Numbered from the stretch's first letter, positions 1-13,000 are shown. The stretch is DNA of 64,000 nt from Saxidomus purpurata (GCA_022818135.1 JAFMSR010000003.1:9465976-9529975); one strand, 5' to 3'. The notes: a model not told the origin generated them from the sequence alone. Program-made: numbers and translations.

Positions 1-501
1 CAAGCCATTCGGACCAGCACTGTCTTGACAATTACTGGCCAAAAAGCATTTTAATAAGTAATAATTACATCAGTAACATGACTATAATTTACAAGGGTAA
101 CAAGACTGTTACTTACCAAATGTTGTATTCAATTAAGAAAAATACTCAATTTGGCCGTTGTCTGCCAAAAAGTAATACAGTCATGGTCAGACTTTTAACA
201 AGAGTTTAATATTGCATTGCTAAAACCACAGTATTAATTTTTTTTACAATTAGTTTGCCTGATAAAAGCAGGAATCTATGAATGCCAACATTTGGGCTCT
301 GCAGTCTGGATACATTTCAGGTTGTGTCTTAGCAACCGCTGATTGTAAATCTTTTTCAAGTTAAATCATCATGATATTGTTTTGAATAGCAAAACTTTAA
401 CAATTTGTATCAACTGACCGCAGAGTACAGTTTGCAATATGGTTTTAATTTGACTTGCAGTGCAGTAGAGTCGATTTTCACCTTCTGTTTGATTTTTTCA
501 G

Positions 502-615
502 GGAGCCGCCAGACAATGGTCCGTTAACGCCAGGTACACCAGACACACCTGATTCTCTAGAAGTAGCCAAAATCAATCAGAACTGTTGCAGATCTAAGCA
601 CAAATCAGCCAATAG
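502..615 (+). CDS. AEBP2: AEBP2 orthologue, internal coding exon (first in window)
   Basis: Exon bounded by a TTTTTTCAG acceptor and a GTAAAA donor. It enters with the last base of a codon and leaves after two bases of one, which fits the next exon at 2926. The 37 full codons give a Pro/Thr/Asp-rich stretch (EPPDNGPLTPGTPDTPDSLE), then a short segment with a Cys-Cys pair and basic residues. This matches the low-complexity region ahead of the zinc fingers in AEBP2. Taken alone the exon is not diagnostic. Its assignment rests on phase, strand and distance to the zinc-finger exon. The start codon and upstream exon or exons lie outside the window, so the gene is partial at the 5' end. Confidence 0.75.
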
Positions 616-782
616 GTAAAACAGAACAGAATAGAGTTTATTTTATTGCCAGTTATGGAATCTTTCATGGTTAAAATCATATATTTAATACAATATTGTT
701 GAAGGATGTACAAAGTTTGTACCTGAGACGAATTAAAGTCGTAAAATTAATGGTAAAAACAACTTCTTTGATGACTTTTATT

Positions 783-1219
783 AGCTCACCTGAGCACAAA
801 GTGCTTCTGGTGATCAGCTATTTGTGACCGCTTGATGTCCATCGTCGTGTGTCTTCAACAATTTGCTTCAATTTCAAACAAACTATACAGGAATGTTCCT
901 TGGATGGTCCTCTTCTAGAATAGAAATACTTTTAAACAACATCTTCTGAACCAGCGGGCCAATTTCAGTCAATCTTCACAGAAATAATCCCTGAATAGTC
1001 CTTAAATTGCTCAACCCTTTTCACTCCACTGCACATAACAAAGCACATTAAAAAAAAAAATCTTGAATTGAAATGTTCAAAACCATTGGGCCAATTTTTA
1101 TTATTAAAACTTTACAGGAAAGATCTTTATATTGTCCACATTCATTATTGCTTAAACTGTTCCACTCCGTTGCAATGGTTCTCTGGTTAGCGATACAGGG
1201 ATGCCATGGCCCTCTTGTT
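783..1219 (+). repeat. Dispersed bivalve repeat, AGCTCACCTG family, copy 1
   Basis: It starts with AGCTCACCTGAGCACAAAGT and ends with a CAGGG...GGCCCTCTTGTT tail, the terminal signatures shared with copies near 1904-2640, 18403-19272, 37320-37892 and 45242-45690. The start AGCTCACCTG and the CAGGTGAGC-type motif near the end of the better copies are inverted complements, so a non-autonomous DNA-transposon origin is possible. It lies in AEBP2 intron 1. A small open frame at 1073-1342 overlaps it and is not a gene. Confidence 0.6.
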
Positions 1220-1676
1220 AGTTTTGATATTCTACATGTTTTCCATTATCTGAAGTGTCAACCTGCATTGTACAAACAGCTTGCCCAGGTACTTAAAGAA
1301 TGTCCATACATCAAACATTTACTATTACAAGACTTAGTGTAAATTGTTTATCAAGCTTTGTTATTTTTGCTCTCTTTAAATCAGGAAGGAGATATAACAT
1401 TGTCAAAATTATGAATATTTGTCTGTGATTTATTGTAAAATAATTCACAGGGGATGGTTCAGATGCAATGAGGGGCACACTACACTGAGTGATATATGCA
1501 CCTAAATGTGACAGGGTGAATTTTGTTTCGTAATCATGATAATTTATCACTTCAATTCTACATGTAACACAAGATAGTGTATGTAACCATTAAACTCAAA
1601 TTGTGGAATAACACAGTGAATGATCTGATTGCCAAAAATGCATGTGACATAATATTACGATTGTCACCATTATTGA

Positions 1677-2795
1677 CAGGGTTTGCACAGGTTTTGAAAA
1701 GTCAAGGAAAACCCATTGAGAACAAAAATTACTAATTTTAACATGGAAAAATTATGCAATTGCTGAAAATATCCTGGAATTTTTATAGAACTCTTGGAAA
1801 ATTTCACCCTACTAGATGTAGATGGTCTTTTGAATGATATAGAGGCGTAACTTCCTACTTAATAGAGTACGAATAGTTTAAAATTTTCATATTGTAAATT
1901 TTTAGGATGGATGATTGTCCTTGTCCGTTGTCCCTCAACATTTTGACTCAAACGACGTCTCCTCTGAAACTACTTGGCCAAAGTTGATGAAACTTGGCAG
2001 GGATGTTCCTTGCATAAAGCTCTACCAATTTTTTTTCGAAGAATTCCATTCAATGCAGTATTCTGGTTGCTATGACAAAAATAAGGAAAAACTTCTTGTC
2101 TAGTGGACCTGTACTAATAGATTATTCAAATTAGGAATTAACCATGCTCTGGGAGTCACTGGCTTATTTATGAAAAACTTTAACAATCTTCTCTGAAACC
2201 ACAGAGAACTTAGATTGTATTTAGCATGTAGCATTACATAGTAGACCTCTTCAAAGTGTGTTCAAATTATGCCCCTGGGGTCAATATTGGCCCAGCCCAG
2301 GGGTCACATATATAGGTAAACTTTTAAAAATCTTCTCTAAAACCACAAGGTTTAGAGCCTAGATATTAATTGTGTAACAGTGTCTAGTGGACCTCTTCAA
2401 AGCTTGTTCAAATCATGCCCCCAGGGTCAAATTTACTGTGCCCAGGGGGTTGTTTGGTATAGAAAAAAATTTTAAAATCTGCTTTTCTAAAATTTCAAGG
2501 CCTAGAGCTTAGATATTTGTTATGTTACTTTGTCTTGTGGTCTTCCACCTACTTTGTTCAAATTATACTTTAATAGCTGACCACATCCACCAGGCAAGTG
2601 TATTAAGGTGAGCCATATAGAGCCATCATGGCCCTCTTGTTTTATGATGCACCATTTTTAATTTGATCAGTCTTTTTCATTTCAACATTAAATACTGTTA
2701 TTTATTTCTGTCTATGCTGAAAAGTATCATGCAAAACTGAAAAATATCATGGAAAAATCATGGAATTTTGTTGACTGAAGTCTGTATGAACCCTG
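1677..2795 (+). mobile_element. CAGGGTT-ended element with a nested AGCTCACC-family copy
   Basis: The left end reads CAGGGTTTGCACAG and the right end is the complement of CAGGGTTCATACAG, a 14-bp imperfect TIR of hAT-like form. The arms carry short gaaaa/catgg-rich segments that also flank the repeat near 19280-19398. Inside, from about 1904 to 2640, sits a copy of the AGCTCACC family with its GGCCCTCTTG tail, so the structure is nested. No clear 8-bp TSD remains. It has no coding capacity. The 62-codon frame at 1915-2103 is repeat sequence. Confidence 0.55.
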
Positions 2796-2925
2796 TACTA
2801 AGTACTTTATTATGTTTTTGGTTTATCTTTGGCTTTACTTTAATAGCTGGCAGTGATGTCAGAGTCATGAGTATCCTATGTTTCTAGCTTACATGTATTG
2901 TCATGTTGTTTTTTTATCCTTTCAG

Positions 2926-3515
2926 TGTACTTCAGTCAAGAGATGTTGCAGATTTATTTCCCCTAGTCACAGGCACAAACGGTATTGTACAAGTCACACC
3001 TGACAGTTCAAGGTCATGTACTCCAGTTTCTATTGGAGCCTCGGTTCCTAGTCCGGGCTGTAGCCCCTTTGGTTGCCCCACAGGAAAAGGGGATAGTACT
3101 CCATCCAAAGAATCTCCTGGTCCTGAAGAATGTCAGTGGAAAGACTGTGATACTGTTGTGAACAATGGTGAAATTATGGAGCATATACGAGCATGTCACG
3201 TGCAATCTCAAAAGGAAAAGGAAAAAGTAGTGTGTTTATGGAGAGGCTGTAAAGTATATAATACACCATCTAGTTCGAAATCCTGGCTGGAACGCCATAT
3301 ACTCTTTCATAGTGGTGATAAGCCATTTCGTTGTATCGTAGCTGGCTGTGGGGCACGATTCACCACTCAGGGAGGCCTTGAAAGACATGTTAATAGTCAT
3401 TTCAATGCTCAAGAGCAGTCGCCCAATCAGAAACACTCAAAACACGGCAGGGAAGACACGCCCACTAAATTGTTTAAACGTAAACGGTTGAAACAGAAAA
3501 GACCTGCAATAAGAG
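2926..3515 (+). CDS. AEBP2: AEBP2 orthologue, zinc-finger exon
   Basis: AEBP2 is a cofactor of the PRC2.2 form of Polycomb repressive complex 2, which methylates H3K27 in the nucleus. The exon encodes three C2H2 fingers in tandem. The first starts CQWKDC, the second CLWRGCKVYNTPSSS, the third FRCIVAGCGARF, each closed by a His pair. The short linker HSGDKPF joins fingers two and three. The second finger with CKVYNTPS is diagnostic of vertebrate AEBP2 and fly Jing. A basic tail (KLFKRKRLKQKR) follows, as in AEBP2. The acceptor is TATCCTTTCAG and the donor GTAAGC. The exon enters in phase 2 and leaves in phase 1. An ATG at 2903 precedes the acceptor and is intronic. A second AG ten bases into the exon would break the frame. 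Confidence 0.95.
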
Positions 3516-6500
3516 GTAAGCGTACATTGTCGGTATCAATTATAAACAACTATCTGTATTGATAATTTGTAGGATATATAAGAGGCTTTTAACAGTAAAA
3601 ATGTTTGGGACCTTTAAAAACAGCACATTATGCTGAAAATATCAGAATTATACCAAAGGTATGTTCTAAAGTAAAATTTCAAATTTTTGACTGAGTACGT
3701 GCAGTTTTTGATAGTCACTAAAGACGCAACCAAAGGAAATGCATTTGAAAATACTTAATACAGCTTTGGAGGACCATCTCCAATCTTTACACAATATCTC
3801 TACACTTTTTGTAAGAATAGTTGTATAACCCGTTCGGCTAAAAATTAGAGTTAAGAATGGCAGACTTCTAATGGATTAAATCTGCAAGTTTTAGATGCAT
3901 TTCTTTACATTGCTTTCAGTCCCTGACTCATAATGGTCATGTTTTTTCATGATTTGTTTTATTTCCTTCTTGCTTATTGTTTCCCTGATTTATTACACGT
4001 TATCACATAGCATGTACAAATGTATAGGGAAAAATCATATTCTTTACAAGGAAAATGAAAACTTTGACACAAATATCAATAGAAGCTCCCTAAGGAGGTC
4101 CTTGAGTTAACATTACAAAATTTTATGTCAATAACTGCTGGCAAATGATTTTGCTTGAATGTATTCAGGCTGGGTATACAATGTACATGACATTTTACTT
4201 TTCAATTTAAATAAGTGATATAACAGACTTTGCCACAGCCAAAGACCAAAGAGAAATTTATGAGAAGTGGCAACAGAATAATCTCTGAACTGTTCATTTT
4301 CGTAATGACCTTTCAACATTTTAGAGCAGATACTCATTCTTTATGTATGTACGTGAAAATTGCATGTATACATGTATCTTTATGAGCATGAGTAAAGGAA
4401 ATGAAATTCAGAGACAAGTTATCGGTCATTTTAGTGGCGCCAACAAGCTAGATGTAGATGATAATTATAAATTAGTTAATGTTAAAGGCACATGATCACT
4501 TTGCCTGTTAAATAATTATTACTTGTAACACTTTTATCACATTTATTTTTTCCAAAACAGATGTTTTACGGACAAAAATAATTATAAAACATTCCATTTC
4601 ATATAGCTTTTGAATAAAAAGTACATTTTATAAATATCTCTCTAAAAAATGGCATAGTGAAATTTTTAGTTCGCCTGACATGAAGTGCCAGAGTTAGCTT
4701 TTAGGATTGCTCACCGTCTGTCATACGTCATATGTTGTACATCCATTTAAAAGACTGAATGCCAGTTGTAAAGTTTAATAGTGTTTATAGCTACTTTCTT
4801 CCCTGATTTGAAGGCTGTTTGCTCTTTATAGGAAATCACTTCAAAATACTCAAAATATTTCAATGTAGCCACTTCTGAATACTTCATAAAATGTTGAGTC
4901 ATACAGAAGATAATTTCATGCAAAATCTATATTTATCTGACACTCACAATGACCCACCTCCATTGTGGAGTGCTTGTAATCACTAAACCTCTCATTGATG
5001 GAGCAGATGGGTTCGGGCCACACTACCAGCTATCAGACTCTTTATGTGAGAAATTTATAAAAGGACTGTGCCCACCTGTAAATAACTTCAAGAATGTTTA
5101 CAATTAACATTCCACCAGTGTACTGCCCCCGTGCCCAAATTTCAAGAATATTTAACCCAAAATCTTCCATGTTGTTCAGTTAATACAGATTTATTTTAGT
5201 TATATTTCGAAGACTGGATTGATCCAAGAGAGAGAGAGAAAGTATACAGGAGCACAGTTACGTAACATCTGTCTTTGTTTGCAGCTGGGTGACTAGTAAC
5301 ATACTCAACTGTCACATGAAATTCTGTTGTAATAATACTTCAGATCAAGGTCTCGAGTGTCTATAAAATATACACTTTAAAGTAGAAGTATTGGTGATAA
5401 TTATAATTATATTCCGTAAGATTATCTCTGTGGTTTACCAATCTTTTTTGTGTGTTCCTTTAATTTGACTTTGCCTGTTATGTAATACTTTGTTACATGT
5501 CAATCATTCTTGGTGAGGTAAAATTTTGGGATTTATAAACAAGGCCCTAAAATACGATATTGGATATATCTGTCAGCGATACATGGTCTAGTTATGGTAT
5601 AGAGTTGCCTCCAAAGGGCCACTTTGATTGGGATGCCCCCGACAAAAATCGTTCAAAATCATGTATATTACACTTTGATATATCGTTCAACTGCTGTTTG
5701 TTGCTAGTGGCCAGTCTAAGTGCCTCCCGACCGCTATATTCGGCCAGTATTAATTCATATCGGTGAAAAGATTTCACAAATATTCCAGTGTGCATTAAAC
5801 ATCATTGAGGGTGGCTGCATAAGATAAGTTGGACTGTATGTAGATGGAAATATTATACATGTATTGGTATTATGATAGTTAAAACCTTTGTGAGTTCAAC
5901 CTACTGAGCAGTTTGTAAAAGATATGGTTGAGTTTCTATTTTATATAGTAAGGAAATACCCAATATGTAATTTCTTATGTTCCTTGAACATGAAAAGGCA
6001 TGCTGTTTATTGTATAGCAATTTAAGCAAATCTCTGGATATCAATGCGTGATGTAACCCCCGGGACTAGAGCTCAACTATTTGACACCCAATAGCATCGC
6101 CCAAAAATATTCAGTTTTGTATGTGTAAGTGAGTTCTGAAATGGAAGTTAGAAATAAGTAGTTAGTATCTCAAGGGGCAGTGCATTGCTACATGTGGTTA
6201 AATTGTAAGAATTCACAATTTATAGATATTGGAAGCCTTTTTGGCACAGGTGTAATCTTTCAATTAATATCAAATTGAATTCTATTCTTATTGAGAATGT
6301 TTTCGGAAGTCATGCAAATACAGTACAGTTTGTACTAGGCAAAATGGCATTCCAGCATGTCCAGGTCACGCAAAAAGTGATGAGAAAGTCTGACAAGATT
6401 AACATTTCAGTGAATTGTTGTCATCCAAAATAATTTTATAAATGTGTATCGGTATTTTTGTCTCAAAATTACTGTTGAAGTCTGTAAAATTTAAGAGACT

Positions 6501-8156
6501 GGGAAAGACTGGACAGTGAGGGAAGTTAAGCCTTACCCTGATGCAGATTCTGCCTTTGCAACCAGTGAAGATTACATCAGTTAAATCTGATCATGATCTG
6601 CACTATTCAGTCACTAGAATGAACAACCTGTTTAACGACCAATTGACCAGTCCTGTTCCTATTGAAACATTAGGACAAGTCCACTTTACAGATATGGCAG
6701 GGTATTTCTTATTAAACCTCACGGGTCAGATATTTTCAGCCTAGAAAATCTGTTTAACATGGTAACTTAATTGTTTTACCTGTAAACTGTTTCCAGGCAT
6801 GTTTACATTCAATTAAACATTTCCTGCCCAGTATGTTTTATGGCAAGATTTTGTTAGGCCAGTGGTCATTAGCCTCACCACCAGGCTAGATGATAGTATA
6901 TTTTCATTATTTCAGCAGAATATCTACTGACAGGTTCTTGATCTTACATTTTTGGCAGCAAAGGGAGTTAACTGAGTAAGAAATAGTAAATGTAAGGACT
7001 AAATGCCTGCTTGATAACAGAATATAGTAGAGTGAGCAGTTTGAACCCAAAACATTAGAGTGAAATCTAACGTGTATAGTTGATATGTACATGCAACAGC
7101 TGGGGCTCAGTTGGTAACAGGTTTTGAATTTCTTTACAAAATTCTTGGAAAATGTGCTATGCTACTCCATCATCAATTTATAATATTGAAATGATGTATC
7201 AGGAAATCTATATTGAAAGCTCAAATTACAAGATTGAAAGCGTTGAAACCTGTCAAAGTCTGCTCTGCTGAAGACACTGTCTACATCGATCATTAAAAGA
7301 AAAAAATATATATCAATGGTGTATAACCTAGTGTCTTGGTACTTCTTGAAATACCAAAATCTGTAGAGCGTGATATAGCCCTGGCCTGTTGAAATTGACA
7401 TAGTTACTCTCTTTGGTCATTGGCTCGGGTGTAAAGCAGGATAAAGACTGAGGAATAAATATTTCAAAATAGCTATAACGCATATTTCAAATTGACTTCA
7501 AAGTTTGTGGAATCATTGCAGTTTAAAAAAGTCTGGAGAAATCCTTGAATATATGTACTCATTTATTCTGCTATACATATGTTATACTTAGATAACTTAT
7601 ATCATAAACTTGATGATTTTTTTTTGTGAAAAAGAGTTCCCCAAAATCACATTTCTGAGATCCTCAAAATGGCTTTTGTCATGAAAGTGAGTTATAAATT
7701 ACAATATTTTGCAACAGGCTTTTTAGGAGAAAATGATGTAAAATAATACACGTCTTGTCTGGGTATTAATAGGGAGACAAAGATTGGTGGAAAGCAGATT
7801 TCTAAAAGCAGCACGCACAGTGTTTCTCACAACACCTGATGCCTAATTTACTAATGGTTGTAACGTCTTTGATAAAGCTGAAATAAGTGAGAATTATTAT
7901 AAAGCTTTGTTAATTAGCACTTTAATTGGAAAGCTTTGCTAGATAAATGTTCTTTATTTAGATACAGACTTTAAATGAGGAAAGTTATAAAGGAAATTGG
8001 ACCATACCAGGATGTTACAGCCTGGCCTTTTCTTTTTTTTTTTAATTCCCTGGAAAACTTCAATAACCTAAATACTGCTACGTACTGTATTTAGGATTCA
8101 TGTGAATATTCAGTTACAATATTAATTCTGTACAGTACGGACATAATATTATATCA
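3516..8156 (+). other. AEBP2 intron 2, proximal part; little recognisable
   Basis: This is the first 4.6 kb of a 24 kb intron. A decayed fragment of the AGCTCACC family (TTCGCCTGACATGAAGTGCC, then CTCACCGTC) lies near 4668-4760. An imperfect palindrome centred on GAATTC lies near 6203-6228. A short GA run is near 5230. Small open frames here (for example 5560-5766, 6541-6744 and 7162-7401) show no family signature and no splice support. Confidence 0.5.
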
Positions 8157-8580
8157 TTATACCCCTGAAAAGAAGTTTAGGGGGGTATATAGTCACCCGG
8201 TGGTTAGTCGGTCAGGCGGGCGGACGGTCAGGCGGTCTGTTGCATTTTCCTTTTCTGGAGCATAACTTGAAAACTACTGGTTGGAATTCAATACAACTTC
8301 ATACAATGGTCAAGTACATTGAGAGGAAGTGCAGTGCACAGGAACCATAACTCCATCTTGACTAATTACAGAGTTATTGCCCTTCCTTACTTTTCCTTGT
8401 CCGGAGCATAACTTGAAAACTACTGGTTTGAATTCAATTCAACTTCATACAATGGTCAAGTACATTAAGAGGAAGTGCAGTGCACAGTCACCATAACTCC
8501 ATCTTGACTAATTACAGAGTTATTGCCCTTTGTTAGTTTTTCTTGTCCAGAGCATAACTTGAAAACTACTGGTTGGAATT
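8157..8580 (+). repeat. Dispersed TTATACCCC family repeat, truncated copy
   Basis: It begins with a small hairpin (TATACCCC ... GGGGGTATA), then CGGTCAGGCGG-type simple sequence. About three internal units of roughly 145 bp follow, each holding GAGCATAACTTGAAAACTACTGG and AGGAAGTGCAGTGCACAG. It stops abruptly in the third unit, with no 3' terminus, so it is truncated. The longer copy is at 25264-26564. Confidence 0.65.
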
Positions 8581-8629
8581 CCGAAGAATAACTTGTTTAT
8601 ACTTATTTTAATTTGCATTTAATTATAAT

Positions 8630-9075
8630 TGTCACTCTTAAGTGAATTCTTTCATCAGGTCTCATCAAGTTTTTTCATGTAAACTCTTCTTGCAAACAAT
8701 TAACATTCTGCTTTTAAATGACTCTCTTGTGACACTGGTCACTGTCAAGGGATTTCTGTCACAAGCCACTCTCAATATCTCTTACCTGGCAACTCTCAAA
8801 AGCTTTCTGTTACAGGGCACTCTCTCAAGTGTCTTTTCTTCAAAGGTCATTCTCTTCAGTGATTAATTCTCTTTGAGACCAGTCTTTCTCTACTGGGGCA
8901 CTTAAGATGATATCTGTTACAGTGCATGCCCTCCTCATTCAGTGATTTCTGGTACAGGCCACTCTAAAGTGATTATGACAATACTTGTGGCTTGGCTGAT
9001 AAGTGATTACTGCGATTTACTTATAAGCCATTCTCAAATGCAGGTTCTCTGAAGTGATTTCTCTTTCTAGCTTAG
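8630..9075. repeat. Degenerate minisatellite, unit about 30 bp
   Basis: The motif CACTCTCAAGTGATTTCTGTTACAGGC recurs in diverged form about a dozen times with variable spacing. The 74-codon frame at 8642-8866 is a by-product. It abuts the truncated end of the preceding repeat. Confidence 0.5.
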
Positions 9076-9559
9076 TAATTGGCAAGAGTACTTCTACCCT
9101 TATTTCAATGATGATTGAGGAATATTATTATATTATCAGTGAAAGTGTGACCTTTTGGACTTGAAGTAAAATTTTGAACTAGTTCCTACAAGATAGGTGG
9201 TCAGTAATTAATGCCATGGTACATTATTGTAACGGCCTTTCTTCTTTCCGTGTAAATGTTGATTTTATTTTCTTTAAAACATTTCATGGCAGACAGCTTT
9301 CTTCTCTGCAAAATAAAATAATATCAGCACAACTTTTAGGTCATAAAAAGTGTGTATCAAAGTGTCTAGACCAGCTTTGTGTGACATTGATATCATTTAA
9401 TTACTTTCTACAGGCCTGTTAACTATTTTTGACTACTTTATATAACCTTTATACACATGATTAAGTTATGTATACTGAACTTTTGCTACCATTTAAACTT
9501 AATAATTAAAGTGGGGGCTATGTTAAGCGGGGGGTATGTAAAGCGGGGGCTTAGGAATT

Positions 9560-10052
9560 ATGCCTGTTGTCCCTTCTGTCCCAATCGTCTCATCTGACAC
9601 AAAGTCAACTTATACTCAGAAACTAAGTCAGATTTTTACCAAACTTGCTCAGTAGCATTTTTGCATTGACCCATGCTTATATAACCAAAGGGACATCTTA
9701 TGGGAACACCAGTGGCGAGCGGCGTCCATACTTTGTCCGCTCCCTAAGTCGAACAGTTTTCATCTGATCTTCACCAAATTTGGTCAAAATCTTTGTAGGC
9801 ATAATGTCTCGGCTTAGCTCGATAACCAGCCAAATTGTCCTGGGCACTTGATTTTGGCCCTTGATTTATGCAAAATTGGCCAAATTCACCTTGTCCGTTC
9901 TCTAAGACAAATGGTTTTCATCCGATCTTCACCAAACTTGGTGAAAATCTTTGTTGTCATAATATCTAGGCCAAGTTCGATTTATAACCAGTCAAATCGC
10001 TGTAGGCCATTTTGGATTATGGGCCTAGAATTAGGCAAAATTGGCCAAATTA
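9560..10052 (+). repeat. Dispersed repeat with CCAAACTTGG units, left part
   Basis: Two tandem units of about 150 bp contain TTTTCATCCGATCTTCACCA, then CATAATATCTAGGCCAAGTTCGAT. It continues at 11994 after an inserted transposon. The first unit boundary (GGCCAAATTCACCTTGTCCG at about 9875-9894) is the intact counterpart of the interrupted boundary at 10052/11994. Confidence 0.65.
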
Positions 10053-11993
10053 GGCCATCATTAAAAAAATGTTGGTTTGCGGTGCTCCGACCCACAATTT
10101 TTGGGGTGGGTAGGTAGGTAGGGATTTTTAATTTTTTAATTTTTATTTTTTACAGACGACAAAGGCAAATCTATATGACCCTCAGTCGATGTAAGGGGCA
10201 GCATATTTTAGATAACAGCACTGAGAATTCAACGACCGAACCATTTTATTAATTTTCAGATACATGTGTACACTTTAATTCTTTCTAGGAAGTCTTTTAA
10301 TAATGGGTCTCCCAGAGTCCTTGCAGGGTTTGCAGATTGGCAGTACAACACGGTGGGTCTGTAGAGCATCAACTTTGGCATTTTTTTCGAAGTTTTCTAC
10401 AACATTTTCATCAATATCAATCCCCTAATACATCAAACCATGTGTCTGTTTTTCTGAATTTCCGTATAGCATTTTTAACGACCGAAGTCACCTTTTCTTC
10501 ACCAGTGCTTATAATATTTACATTAAACAGAAAATGTGATATCTTCCGTAATGGAGGCTGCCATTTTGATTTTGTATGTGTAACGAAAAAAGCCGAGAAT
10601 TCCCACATGTATTATACAGTGAATAATCTAGGTTTTGATTTATATACGAGTCCCTGGGACGCACATATGAAACAAGAGTCCCTTTCCAAAAAGTCAGAAA
10701 ATAGAATCGGACATCCTCGCCTGAATTACTTTCTTTGCGAATCACCACTGTAATTGTTGTTTTTTTCTTCAAATATAATTGTTTCTAAAAGTATTGAGTT
10801 ACTGAAAATATTAATTACCTTTTACGTAGATTTAAAAATTTATTTCCGTAAAAAATCTGCTGTAATTAGTCGATGTTTATTCTCCAATTATCATTTGTCA
10901 CTCGGGAATGTCGCGGTAGGTGTGAAAAGCACGAGCATTCATAAAGGGTGACAAAATAACTCCGTCAACTTTGAAATTTGGGGCTAGCTATGTGACACCA
11001 CTGTTTGAATAGCGTTTGACAAAAAGTATTTTCAATTAACTAAATTAACATTTATAAGTTCCAACTATTCTTTATTTAAAATAAACGTTATGTTTATAAC
11101 AAAATCGCGGCGCTTCAAGCCGATTTTTTCTAAGAACAATTTTCTTCTACAAGTATTTACTTTAAAGAATTACCTTTGCCGAATAAAATAATTTCTACAG
11201 CGACTTCTTTTACTCATAAAGCCGCAGGTGTTACGAGATCAAAGCACGTGCCGCTGCCAGTCGGTTTGATCCAAGCGAAGCACGTGGCATTAAAAAGACC
11301 GAATATTTTGACAGGTCTGATTATTTTGGATTATAAAAACTAGTTTGGAATAGACAAGTATAAAATGAGTAAGTTTTATTTGGTTAGCACTATATCAAGC
11401 TATACAAATGCTCGTGGGGGGGCAAATATTTTCGAATTTGATAAATGTACAAAAGTAAAAAAATACGTGTATACAAAAAAAATACGTGTAAAATCGCGGT
11501 ACTTTACGTGTATACAAATTTTCACGTAAAATAATTATAATTTAATGTCCTGTTAGCTGTCTGAAACACCACTTAAAGTACCGCGATTTTACACCCGTGA
11601 AGTGCCGCGACTTTTTAACGATTTCATGCGAAAATGCTTCTAAATACTGGGGGGAAACGCAAGTTCGGTGGGGCGATATTCTTTTATACAAACTGCCGCG
11701 AGCATATACCCAAGTCTCGCCCCGTGTCTTGCGTCCTAAAGGGCGCACATATTTCAAATCTTTGCGTCCTTTTCATTTTTTGTGATAGGGGGGGGGGACG
11801 GGGCAGGCGCACGGCTAGATTATTCACTGATTATAAAAAGCGAAAAGGACCAAACGCGAAATTGGCCCAAAGAAACGAAATGGGACCAAATAAAAAAAAA
11901 ATCGGCAGCGGTAGCGATAAAAAAGATCAGGTCGGGGCTAATTTCGGTGAGTCGGTCGGAGCACCGCAAACCAACATTTTTTTAATGATGGCC
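10053..11993. mobile_element. Non-autonomous PIF/Harbinger-type transposon, 1941 bp
   Basis: The two ends form a 40-bp perfect TIR beginning GGCCATCATTAAAAAAATGT and running through GCGGTGCTCCGACC. TTA is duplicated at 10050-10052 and 11994-11996. A 3-bp TWA TSD is characteristic of the PIF/Harbinger superfamily. The flanking repeat supplies an empty site at about 9875-9894. No DDE transposase or Myb-like protein is visible. The 138-codon frames at 10337 and 11634 have no recognisable family. Internally there is an inverted pair around CGCGGTACTTTACGTG and AAGTACCGCGATTTTAC (about 11490-11595), and a (GGTA)n run near 10107. The superfamily call rests on TSD and TIR only. Confidence 0.85.
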
Positions 11994-12305
11994 TTAGCCT
12001 TGTCCGCTCTCGAAGTCAAACAGTTTTCATCCGATCTTCACCAAACTTGATGAAAGCATTTGTGGGCATAATATCTAGGCCAAGTTCGATAACCAGTCAA
12101 ATCACCCTTGTCACTTTATGATTGTGGCTCTTTAATTATCGAAAAATGATGAAATTAGCTTTCTCAGCTCTATAGGTCAAACAAGTGAATTAGCCTTGCC
12201 TGCTTTATTATAGTTCTAGCATGTTCTACAAAATCAATGAAATGTCAGATACTGAGTTATGCCGCCTTGATGGGCGTATTCTGTGGCAGTTTGGCTCTCT
12301 TGTTA
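11994..12305 (+). repeat. Dispersed repeat with CCAAACTTGG units, right part
   Basis: This continues the 9560-10052 repeat after the inserted transposon and starts GCCTTGTCCGCTCTCGAAG. It ends with GGCAGTTTGGCTCTCTTGTT, a tail of the type seen in other bivalve repeats here. Joined to the left part it restores a third unit. Confidence 0.65.
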
Positions 12306-13000
12306 AAAATTGTGGAAATGGTTCAGGTTGAGTGCACACAGGGGCTGCTGTTTAACCAAAAATTGAAGGGCTGCTTTTTAACTAAAAATTGAAAATGTGT
12401 CAACGGCTTCTTCTTGGAATGTCACTAAACTTGCTCTGTCAACATCATTGCATTGTTCTCTTATGGTTCCCAGGTCACTTAAATTTGCTCACAGGGGCCT
12501 GGTGACTGTTACTAAAAATAGAAACCTTTTAAACAATTTCTTCTAAATGGATGGAATGCATGCCACCAAACTAGATCCTCTGTTACAAGTATCCTTGCAT
12601 TGTCCCCTTGTCCAAATTCTGGAAGTGGTTCCAGTCCATTGCACACTGTGGACCACTGTAACTTAAAAAAGAAAAACTCTTTAAATGGTTTAATTCTTGA
12701 ATAGAATGTCACCAAACTTGCTCTATCACAAGGACTTTTTTCATTGTACCAAGTTCCAAAACACAGAAAATGTTCCTTGTCCAGTGCAGTGTCACAAGGG
12801 GCTGCAAAAAAATCTTTAGATATAGTAATTTAGGATACTACGTAACTCCACAATTGTTAATTGAATGGTACCACAGTACTTGAATCAGAAGTATAGAGTA
12901 CTACAGTAATATAGAGTATTTTTATACTACTACTATACAGTTCTACAGTATTTTACAGTACCATAGAGTACTTTAGTGCCACAGTGGGCATCACATAAAC
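12306..13000. repeat. Diverged dispersed repeat and ACAGTA-rich tract
   Basis: 12310-12830 holds several diverged units with CACCAAACTTGCTCTGT and GGCCACTGTTACTAAAAATAG-type motifs, also seen near 960-1060 and 38280-38470. 12855-12985 is rich in short ACAGTA/TAGAGTA words. No gene is seen. Confidence 0.45.

Noticed and set aside
1915..2103. Frame with SSETTWPKLMKLGRDVP as a protein gene
   Set aside because: The same wording recurs at 37400-37560 and elsewhere as part of the AGCTCACC dispersed repeat, with stops and shifts.
10337..12050. 138-codon frames inside the Harbinger-type element as transposase
   Set aside because: No DDE, Myb/SANT or other recognisable motif, and they overlap inverted-repeat sequence.
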